NCBI GenBank assembly: GCA_010909165.1
Contig: MU008154.1
Location: 434,001-498,000, forward strand
Source: Anthoceros angustus
Lineage: Eukaryota > Streptophyta > Anthocerotopsida > Anthocerotales > Anthocerotaceae
Direction: 5' to 3'
Length of the DNA stretch: 64,000 nucleotides
Below, in pieces: positions 56,110 to 64,000 of this stretch. Both the position numbers and the translations under genes were made by a program. Each line of letters starts with the position of its first letter. The first letter of the stretch is position 1. Below the pieces are notes generated by a model. It had not been told where the DNA came from and ran no database searches. It worked only from the letters and a program-made list of their open reading frames with translations.

Positions 56110-58140
56110 GAGTGAAGCTGGGTGAGTAGAGCATTTTCATCCTTGTCCTGTGAAAATCTTGATAATACAGGGGCCAAGGGGGAATGTCTCATGTACCGGA
56201 TTCTCAAGGATTCAACCATTGGAGAACTCTGCTGCTGAAGAAGTCAAACAGTGAGTTTCAACCCTTTGAAGGTTACTCTACAGAGCTGGTGGGGCTGGTT
56301 ACCGAGTAGGATCCGGTGATCCTCTCTGTTCAAGTGGCTACAATTTCTAATTTGTACATTACTTTCGAACTAATACCCATTCAAATGTTTGGCTCTCAAT
56401 GCCATGGCTTACACGATGATGGCCAGAATGCTTGTGAAAGCTCTTTTGCTTAAACTGGGCCCGTCATTTTTTCCAATTTATCTCTGTTGGAAGCAGCATG
56501 TCATTGTGGCTATCACTTCAGAAGTTCTTGATGCTAGGGGGAGGCTGTATGTTTGTTGTGGCGTGGGAATTCAGATTCTGGCTCTCGGCTTTTCGAAGGT
56601 AAAGGGTTTTTTATCCTTCATCGCAACCTCGTGGGGTCTGTGCGCGAGTCAAAATGTTTGTCATACATCTCATGCTTCTTTTGGACAGCATGTTCCAAAC
56701 AAGCCATCATCTGCAGAAAATATTGATGCATTGTGATTTGCTTTTCAAATGACTTGCTGGTTTTCCCCTCACCCTACGGACAGTAGCAACAGTGACTTAG
56801 CCCAAAGGCTTGGCATACAGCCGAAGGTTTTTGGGAGATAAAAGAGTTTGCTTTGTGCTGCCCAACGTCTGCAGCTCTTCATTGCTTTGTGCAGCTGCAT
56901 TACAGAAGCAGTTCATCACGTTGCTACGGTGGGGATTCTAAGCACACATTCTCTCTCTGTGTGCACATATGATACTTAACTGAACGCCACACCCCGTTAC
57001 CCTAATGTGCAACTCCGAATCCCTTCTCTGAATGCCATACCAAGCTTGGTCAGCCTGCTACGAGATGCCGAATGTCCTGATCCTGCCTACCGCTTGCTCC
57101 CTCGTGGCGTGATTTGGTTTACAAACATATACATATCCTCAATCATTAGATTGTGCCAAAATGTTTGCTGCCTTTATCAGGAAAGTGATTATCTGGTTTC
57201 GTAGACCAGCAAGACCTACCTTTCCTGCTCCAAAATGTTAGCAATCTACCGACCTAATACAAATTCGTTTCTGAATTTGATATGCATAGCTATGTGATTG
57301 GATGCTTCGCGATGAAGTGTTTCGTACAGAATTGTTCCGCTGAAGTTAGCTTGCACTGAACACTCCGTGGCTGGAGCGATGGCGCCAGTTTGGCGCTCGT
57401 TGCTGAGGCGGCAGCTGTCCAGAGCAACGGCCAAAGTCTGGGGTCGTGTTCTGGGGCACACTCTGCTCCTTAGCCATGGCCGAGGAGGAGCTAGCATCAT
57501 GTACTAAAGCTATGGCAGCTCACTGCTTCAGGTGCGGCACATCTCTATCGTCTTCTTCTTCTTTCTTTCCCCATAGCTCCCTGTAGATTGTCTCGTCTCT
57601 CCAAGCTGTTGCCTTGATTGTATCTGCTCCATAGCGGTCTGCAGCCAAGGATTATAATGCACCCTTATCCACCTCCATGTGCATTACGGGAACAGAACAA
57701 ACCACAATTTTAAAGAGAGCCTTTATTAGGTAGCATTAGCTTTGCTACGCAGCAAGCCACTGGTTTATTTCTTTTAGAGCAACTGTAGAAAGCTTTATAA
57801 ATGAATATGTTGTTACAGACCAACAAGAGCACGACAAGGGCAGACAAAGACTGCCAACACCATAGCATCAGCAGAGCCCACACTAGACGACCAACCGGGC
57901 ACCGACCGAAAAAAAACAAAGCACAAACCCCTCCAGGTAGCAGACACCGACACCAGACCAAGGCCCGAGACACGGGCCAAAGCGCGAAATGGGCGCCAGA
58001 CACGGGCTTGACTTGATACTTCGTACCTCTGACTTGATACTTCATAGCAATTTTATGAAACTCCTTCGGTTTAGAATCAGCCACCAGCAACCTGTAGATG
58101 AGGGAGGTCGCAACATTGAGAAGGGATTTTGAAGCCAGTG
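56110..58140. other. Downstream of FRL, no firm gene
   Basis: 56110-56400 probably holds the FRL 3' UTR. Small frames at 56389, 57007 and 57475 (MAEEELASCTKAMAAHCFRC) have no recognised domain. 57800-58000 read on the minus strand (tgtctgcccttgtcgtgctc...ggtctgtaac) resembles the 3' end of a plant LINE, weakly. Confidence 0.35.
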
Positions 58141-58144
58141 GCGC

Positions 58145-58505
58145 ATGTCATGTGCAGGTAACGCACGCAGTAAACCAAGCTTTAGCCGTTTGAAGCAACT
58201 GCTTCAGTGACAGTAAGAGGCCAAAACAGACAAAAAAAAGTAACAGCCCTGGTCCACAAGCATGATATGGGGATCATACTCAAGCTTGGTGTGGACCGCC
58301 GGCTTTGTGATCTCAGACACAGGAATCTCCTCGTCGGAGATAGGGAACTCCACGTCCTCTTCATCGCTTTCCGGCTCCTCCTCGTCACTGGAATTCTCAA
58401 TGCCCTCCATGTCCTCTGCCAGCCCACTGCTACTCTCGTAGATATAACCATCATGCTCACTTACTCGCTCAAGAGCATCCACTAGAGCGTCATGAACCTT
58501 TGCGG
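58145..58505 (-). pseudogene. Chimeric scrap: MERIT40 exon, acidic segment, FRL intron
   Basis: Read on the minus strand: KVHDALVDALERVSEHDGYI (MERIT40 exon 3) runs without a break into an acidic segment (EDMEGIENSSDEEEPESDEE then DVEFPISDEEIPVSEITKP) and on to AVHTKLEYDPHIMLVDQ, followed by T-rich FRL intron 1 sequence. The EITKP...HIM part is the one found twice at 3100-3200 and 3860-3930. The acidic protein's origin is unknown. Confidence 0.6.
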
Positions 58506-58921
58506 ACAATCTGTTCCAGAATATGTGCATGTTGCTGGCTCATCCTCAGCAGCGGTGTGGACAAGATGATTTTGATGTACACAGATCTGTCGAGGACTGT
58601 ACCTCCATCTGATGTTCCTGTTGGCGGTGCGCTCACCAGGAAAGAAGACAATGAGCAGCTTATGCTGTTGCCTGGTGCTTAAAGCAAGAGTGGACGATAC
58701 TGGTAATTGTAGGGCAAGGCAATATTGACTTCCACGTTCCTCTCTTACAGACTCAATTTTCAAGAAAGCAATATGCTTCTTGCAACACGCAATACTGTAC
58801 AAAATGTATTTTTCTGTACGCAGCTCAGAGAAGCAGTCTCAGCACAAGTGCAGCTGCCTGCCCGTGAGTTACGCACTAGTGCTTGCACAGGACTTCAGAA
58901 AGGCAAGCAGAAGTAGCCCGG

Positions 58922-59200
58922 TCAAGCACAATCTTGCCACAAAGCCACTTCATCAACAGAGCCCTTGCTGACAGTGCATGCCCAGCTATCAGCCTCAGGG
59001 CATTCCGTGTCCCCACCTCTTTTCAGTTCAAACCGTGAATGACCCAGCGTGCATCTTATTGCCAGCAACCCCTCTGCTTGCACCGCCGACAACCCCAGCT
59101 GCTCCTGCAAAGCATGCGACGCCCCTGTAGCATCCTTAGCAGACCGGATCATCCCCACCGCCTGATCCAACCTCTGCAGCCCAATGAAAACCCCTGAAAT
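58922..59200 (-). pseudogene. DNA gyrase A-like fragment, right copy
   Basis: It is a mirror of 10835-11115 and nearly identical (LQEQLGLSAVQAEGLLAIR). It has ASHALQE where the left copy has ASYALQE. Confidence 0.6.
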
Positions 59201-59578
59201 CCTTCTCTATCGCATTCATCTCGACTACAGCAGACCACCCTTGGGTTCAGGGTTTAACGCTTTTCAGACCTCGAAAGTGCAAACAACACAAATGCAATCC
59301 GTACATCCGGACAGTTGGAAGATCAGGGCACGCAAGCCACACAGACTGTTGGTGAGACGAGATAAGAGCAAGTTTGAAGGATTGAAGAAATTCCACTAAA
59401 AGGACGGATGACCGTCAAGTACATAGATTGTCATAATATGTGGATTAAGTAGGTAGTCTAAAACTAAAACTACAACTAAAACCAAACTATAATAATCATG
59501 ACTTGAGTCATCTTTCACGAGTTGCATACCTCTCAAACTCTTTTCCTTTTCATCCATCACCCATTCCAAACGACGTCA

Positions 59579-60208
59579 CTAATCCTCTATGTCAGAAGTC
59601 GTCGGCTCACACTTAGAACAACTACCATGGCAATTATGTAACGGATAGCAACGATTGCGCCTTGAAGCACATGATACCTTTCTCGTCCTCATTGCAGCCC
59701 TAGCCCTTGCTTTTTTCGTTGCCTGTTCCAATTTGTTGGACAGTTGGCGGTATTTACTGATTTCAAGCATCTCATCTCTAGCATCAATAACTAACTTCCG
59801 AGCTTTTTCTACACCCTCCTCACGATTCTTCACAGAATCGAGTTGACCAGCCAGCATCCTCGATGCTTCGATGATGTCTTGTCGCTGCGCATCCTGGTCT
59901 AGATTAAGAATTCTTAACCATCGCAAGAAGGGTGTAGGTTCTTCATTCGCTATTTCAACATCCAAAACCTTCAACAAGTCAATACATGACTTGTGCCGGG
60001 AAGAAAGACGCAACACCTTCAATCTAGGCTTCCGATGACGCAACGCTGCTTCCATCTTCCATCGAGCCACCTCAAGACGCACCGCTACTTCCACCCTCAA
60101 TCTAGCCACCTTAAGGCAATCAAGTCTAAATTCATCCCTACCAGAGTTAGCACGTCTTCGGATCTCTCGGGCCAAGGCCAACAAGGAAACAACGCTAGGT
60201 CTCGCCAT
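59579..60208 (-). CDS. Unknown Arg-rich coiled-coil protein (intact right copy)
   Basis: An open frame of about 209 residues from the ATG of MARPSVVSLLALAREIRRRA; an upstream in-frame ATG (MFFK) is also possible. The protein is strongly basic and helical: Arg/Leu/Val-rich repeats (LRVEVAVRLEVARWKMEAAL, RHRKPRLKVLRL) are followed by a predicted coiled coil (REEGVEKARKLVIDARDEML, EISKYRQLSNKLEQATKKAR) and a Cys-containing tail (CYPLHNCHGSCSKCEP). I do not recognise the family. It is divergent from the PPR gene across a roughly 330-bp AT-rich zone, and the arrangement is kept in both arms. It could be a small nuclear or nucleic-acid-binding protein, or a transposon-derived ORF. Confidence 0.5.
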   Translation of the reverse strand: MARPSVVSLLALAREIRRRANSGRDEFRLDCLKVARLRVEVAVRLEVARWKMEAALRHRKPRLKVLRLSSRHKSCIDLLKVLDVEIANEEPTPFLRWLRILNLDQDAQRQDIIEASRMLAGQLDSVKNREEGVEKARKLVIDARDEMLEISKYRQLSNKLEQATKKARARAAMRTRKVSCASRRNRCYPLHNCHGSCSKCEPTTSDIED

Positions 60209-60229
60209 CTTGAAGAACATAAAATATGA

Positions 60230-60480
60230 GAAGGCAGAATTTGTTTGACCATGAAATATGCCAACATACGCCTTACATAAATACGCTTAGCATGCCTAAT
60301 ATTTTCGAGAACACTTGTCTGAAAACTGGAGAGGAACATAAATGAAATATATTAATATATAAATAACTAAATAATATTAATTTGTATAAAAAGTATATAA
60401 TATGAAAGCATGCCTTATATGTATTTTATATAGGTACCTACCTACATAATATAGTCTAAGGTAGATACTAGTAACCTACG
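60230..60480. promoter_or_regulatory. AT-rich divergent promoter zone (right arm)
   Basis: It lies between the unknown ORF (minus) and the PPR gene (plus). Several TATATAAA/TATATTAATATA strings occur near 60350-60410. It is the uninterrupted version of the left-arm zone. Confidence 0.45.
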
Positions 60481-60542
60481 TCGTGGGTGCTACATCCGAA
60501 GATTATTTTCGGGGAAATGTGGGCAGGCATGATGGACGTGTG

Positions 60543-62780
60543 ATGGCTGCCAGCCCTGTGCTGCAAACCAAGTTTGCGCTAGCGTACGGGGGCAGTTTGA
60601 GGGTTGAGCAAGATGCGGTGTGGATGAATGACAAGCATGATGCTGTACCCAAGCAGAGATTGTGGATTGAGGATGGGTTCATCTGTGTGACAGGAGCAGG
60701 GGTTGGGCATCAAGGATTGACATCGAAGGAGAGGCAGGAGCTGCTGTGGCAGGCCTTCTTCTCGGATCCGGCGCAGTGGTGGGACAACAGGAAGGAAAAG
60801 AGAAGTCCCCGCCATCCGGATTTCCGGCACAAGGGGTCGAAGAAGGCCCTGTGGGTGAACAATCGTCACAAGCCTGGCTGGCTGGATTCGCAGCTGGCCA
60901 TTTGGGATGGGACGGCCTCCAGCTCGGGATCCGAGACGGCAGCTGGCCGTGAAGGGGGCTTGGAGGTGGTGGCAGGGGGCATGCTGTGTGGAAACGGGGG
61001 GCTTGCTGAGGTGGTGGATGCGTTGAATGTCTTGGTGCGTCGAGGGTGTCATGTCGACAGTTCCCTTCTCTATCCTGTGGTTAAGAGGTGCTTAGCTGAG
61101 AAGGATTTGGTCGTTGGCAGGCGTGTTCATGACCTAATTCTGCAGAGTGGGAATGTGGCCGACCCGTTTTTGGCGAACCATATTATTCGCATGTATGCTT
61201 CTCATGCCATGTTGGAGGAAGCGAGGCAGGTGTTTGGCAACCTGGGTGTAGCCAATGCGTTTGTGTGGGCTTCCATTATCAAGGCGCATGCTGACCATGG
61301 GCAGCCGGCTCGGGCTGTCCGCCTGTACAGACAGATGGGATTTTCGGCAGTGAAGCCCAACGATTACGTGTTCGTGGCAGTGCTCAAAGCATGTGCCGCT
61401 GCAGCAGATCTGGTTTCCGGCAAGGAGGTACATGCTGACATTATGCGGAGTGTGGATTGCCCTGACATGTTTGTAGGAGTTGCCTGATAGACATGTATGC
61501 CAATGCGGGAGCTTGGAGGACGCTCGCAGCGTTTTTGACAGCATGGCCACGAAAGATGTGGTCGCGTGGACTGCCCTGATCTCAGGGTACGTGCAGCATG
61601 AGCTCGGTCCAGAAGCCCTTAAACTCTATAGAAGCATGCAACAGGAGGGCCTTGAGGCGGCTGATCGTGCTACCTTTATATGCCTCTTGAAGGCCTGTGG
61701 GAGTGTTGCAGCTTTACATCAAGGGAAGCAGCTACATTCTTTGATTGAGAGAAAGGGACTGGACGGTGATATACTAGTTGGTAGCTGTTTGGTAGATATG
61801 TATGCAAAATGCGGGAGTCTAGAGGATGCTCGTGGAGTGTTTGCCAGATTGGCAACCAGAGATGTGGTGGCATGGACTGCTTTGCTGAATGGTTATGCCA
61901 AACATGGTGAGGTAAGGCAGCAATACGGTGCTTTGAAGAGATGTTGCATCAAGGTGTGAAGCCCAACGCTGCTACCTTTGTTTCTCTGCTGGTGGCGTGT
62001 TGTCATGAAGGCTTGCTGAAGGAGGGGCAGAGGTATTTCAAGATGATGGTGGAGGAGCAGGGCATTGCACCCACAGATTCTCACTACAACTGCATGGTTG
62101 ACCTTCTTGGGCGGTCAGGCCGTCTGGACGAGGCAGAAAGTATGCTGCGGACCATGCCTTTTGAGAGCGAGTTTGTCGGATGGACATCCTTGCTAAGTTC
62201 GTGTAAAAGCTACAGTGACATAGAGCGGGGAAGGAGATGTTTTGACCGTCTGACAGCATTGGAACCAGGAAACGCAGCTGCCTATGTAGCCTTAGGAAGC
62301 ATTTATGCCAAAGCTGGCAGGTGGAAGGATGTAGACACGATAGAGATGCTGAGAAAGTCAGCAGCTGCTTGGAAGAAGCCCGCCAAGGCATGCATCGAAG
62401 TGAAGGATGAAGTGCACGAGTTCACTGTTGGAGAGGAGAGGCCTGATATTTCATCAGCGTTGAGGAGCATGAACTCTCGTGTGAAGGACGAAGGGGGCCA
62501 TGTTCCTCAGACAGAAGTCGTGCTGAAGGCCATGTCTGACAGTGACAAGGAAGATGCACTGTGTGGACATGCTGAGAAACTGGCCTTGGCTTATGGTCTC
62601 CTGAACACTCCCGGTGGCACAACTTTGGTAGTAACCAAGAACCTCCGGATGTGCAATGACTGCCACAGCAGCACCAAGATCCTGTCACACCTGGAGAAGC
62701 GAGAGATCGTTGTAAGAGATGCGCACCGTGTGCATCATTTCCTGGACGGGTCGTGTTCTTGTGGGGATCGGCACCAATGA
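60543..62780 (+). CDS. PPR protein with PDF motif and KP-like DYW domain
   Basis: About 745 residues. The start is the first in-frame ATG (MAASPVLQTKFALAYGG). Residues 67-118 form a PDF-type motif (LLWQAFFSDPAQWWDNRKEK, PDFRHKGSKKALW), known from plant organellar ssDNA-binding (OSB) proteins. PLS-type PPR repeats follow (VDMYAKCGSLEDARGVF, DVVAWTALLNGYAKHG, GVKPNAATFVSLLVACCHEG). The C-terminal deaminase-like domain begins KPAKACIEVKDEVHEF in place of the usual PG box and has the zinc/catalytic set GHAEKLALAYGLLN and CNDCHSSTK. It ends CSCGDRHQ instead of DYW. KP-type DYW domains are linked to U-to-C editing of organellar RNA. No transit peptide is obvious at this ATG. One-base losses near 61477 and 61503 (SCLIDMYAKCG) and 61913 break the frame; the left copy is intact at these sites. 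Confidence 0.85.
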
Positions 62781-62789
62781 CAGGACGGA

Positions 62790-63070
62790 GGCTACAAGGA
62801 AATTCGGAACTGACATTTAAATAGTGATTAACGAGTGCGTATGATGAAAGGGAGATCCTTGATCCCGATCTCTGTGAGCGGGCCATTTGCCGTGGGCTCA
62901 CGAATGTCAGTTCCGGGTTCTCTTGTAGCCTCCGTTCTGGCTTTATTGCCGATTTTCACAAGAACGAGATTCGTTGGCCATTCACATTGGGCTCACGGGG
63001 ATGTCAGGGTTTTCTTTAGCCGCCGTTCTGGCGTACCCAGTCCCGATCCCCACAAGAACAAGACCCCTTG
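62790..63070. repeat. Degenerate repeats of the PPR gene 3' end
   Basis: After the stop codon, 'gtagcctccgt', 'tgtcagttccg', 'ggccatttgc' and 'gatc..cacaagaac' strings recur on alternating strands at about 62800, 62880, 62950 and 63040. The plus-strand 'cccacaagaacaagacc' is the complement of the CSCGD coding sequence. This indicates repeated inverted and direct copying of the gene's last ~50 bases. Confidence 0.55.
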
Positions 63071-63229
63071 TAAATGGCCCGCCCACAGAGATCGGCTCGA
63101 GTCCTCCACAATGGCATCCCGAGGGTGAACTGCGTAGCTCAACCGGTCACACAAGATGCCTACAGACATGAGGTTACAAGATGCCGGCAGATGGTATCCC
63201 AACACAAAATGCCTACAGGATTGCGATTC

Positions 63230-63375
63230 CTACAAAAACACCAGCATGATTTTTTCTGCTGCTTACAAGCCTACCAGATTCCCTCCTACATCCTACCAGC
63301 AAGCTGGTCCCAGTGCTACCTATAGCAGCTACCAAAAAGATAGCAGCTACCTTTTTGGCAGCTGCTACAGGTAGC
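63230..63375 (+). pseudogene. FRIGIDA-like C-terminal tail fragment
   Basis: The plus strand encodes AAYKPTRFPPTSYQQAGPSA followed by TYSSYQKDSSYLFG. This resembles the Tyr/Ser/Pro-rich tail of FRIGIDA-like proteins (ATYSSYQFGSG at 56040) and shares the DNA string gctacctatagcagctacca. No other FRL domain is nearby. Confidence 0.5.
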
Positions 63376-63617
63376 TCTGGGATTTGACGTAGCCCGGATT
63401 ACAGGCTGCTTGGCTACGTCTGTCCACCTACGCCTATATATGTAGATTAATGAGTGGGTATTAGTAAGACGCAAACCTAATGTATGGTGTGAGACAAGGA
63501 GGAAGTGACCGTTGATTACGTGCTGCGAGATTTGGAGAAAAACGACGTGGAGGAGTGTTACATGTACAGAAGAAGGATACAGGCCTCGTGGTGCTGGATG
63601 TTGTTGCATCCAGCACT

Positions 63618-64000
63618 ATGGATGCTGTGGTTGCCGCGGCTGTTGAGGAAATAGCACTGGAAGGACCGTCAGGTTTGCCATTTGGTTGTTGCTTGTGAAA
63701 GTTGTGGCAAATTTGTGTGTTTTCTGTGGAATTGCGGAACCTCAAGGTGCAGGGGCGGCTGCAGGGTGCCCGTTGCCCAAATTATGGGGACTGTTGCAAG
63801 GTGTCGCTGTGAACTCGGAGTTTCCGCTGAATGGGGATGGCAAGCAATTGGTGTGGCAGGCGTTGGTCAATGTGCCGGGTCTGGTTCTGCTTGGCTGGAA
63901 GCTGGGGGAGGAAGAATGTCCTCAGCCAGATCCCGTTCCGGCATCAGGTGCGGCTTTCCAGAATGTGAAGGAGGTGGAGAGGTTGGGTTTGCTGGTTCTG
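63618..64000 (+). CDS. TFIIIC B-block-binding subunit (GTF3C1-like), 5' end only
   Basis: Exon 1 (63618-63672) encodes MDAVVAAAVEEIALEGPSG. A GT-AG intron of 92 bp leads to exon 2 (63765 to beyond the window end): CPLPKLWGLLQGVAVNSEFP, LNGDGKQLVWQALVNVPGLV, then KEVERLGLLVL. This matches the N-terminus of the plant TFIIIC largest subunit (MDSIVSTALEEI....G....LW..L..). The protein binds the B box of tRNA genes and recruits TFIIIB. The gene is cut by the window edge after about 97 residues. Confidence 0.75.

Larger units (their letters stand above)
58510..63375. repeat. Right arm of large inverted duplication
   Basis: It is the reverse-complement match to 5861-11530. It starts inside MERIT40 exon 3 (sense on the plus strand from about 58510), so MERIT40 is truncated here and complete on the left. 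This suggests the left locus is the source. It ends in FRL-tail-like sequence near 63375, 240 bp before the TFIIIC gene. Confidence 0.9.

Overview
The window looks like nuclear DNA from a land plant, most likely a seed-free lineage (hornwort, fern or a lycophyte other than Selaginella). The evidence is plant-specific gene families (alpha-glucan water dikinase, SnRK1 gamma, FRIGIDA-like, the F-box protein SKIP5, a plant-type RbBP5), very short GT-AG introns (many around 70-150 bp), a nuclear tRNA-Leu(AAG), copia remnants, and above all a PPR editing factor whose C-terminal domain looks like the KP-type DYW variant. That variant is associated with U-to-C editing in those lineages. The lineage call is inference.

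Layout. 1-5.8 kb: AT-rich, repeat-filled DNA with a receptor-kinase relic, a fold-back element, a 750-bp tandem repeat and a FRIGIDA-like exon relic. 5.9-11.5 kb: left arm of a large inverted duplication carrying a PPR gene (minus), an unknown ORF (plus) and a GyrA-like scrap. 11.35-14.3 kb: a MERIT40/BABAM1-like gene and a SnRK1-gamma CBS gene, 52 bp apart on the minus strand. 14.3-21.1 kb: repeats and an isolated AT-rich 690-codon orphan ORF (18196-20268). 21.8-33.4 kb: an intronless GWD (starch dikinase) gene expanded into a mosaic of re-duplicated pieces, followed by a tandem duplication that carries its 3' end plus a tRNA-Leu gene. 33.3-36.4 kb: a possible small secreted/membrane protein, hairpins and a 20-copy 23-bp minisatellite. 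36.5-46.6 kb: a gene-dense stretch with BDP1 (TFIIIB), an SMUBP2/IGHMBP2-like helicase, SKIP5, a glyoxalase-fold protein and RbBP5. 46.7-50.1 kb: AT-rich transposon debris. 50.2-56.1 kb: a divergent pair, a multi-pass membrane protein and a FRIGIDA-like gene. 58.5-63.4 kb: right arm of the inverted duplication. 63.6 kb to the end: start of the TFIIIC B-block-binding subunit gene.

The genes do not form one pathway. Loose themes are starch/energy signalling (GWD, SnRK1 gamma), chromatin and ubiquitin (RbBP5, SKIP5, MERIT40), and Pol III transcription (BDP1, TFIIIC1, tRNA-Leu).

The dominant structural theme is duplication. Nearly every repeat junction that could be read sits on a short identity (about 5-14 bp), and one copy often differs from the other by small deletions in homopolymers or short repeats. 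Either a microhomology-driven rearrangement process or an assembly made from poorly polished long reads could produce this, so frameshifts described here should be treated as provisional.
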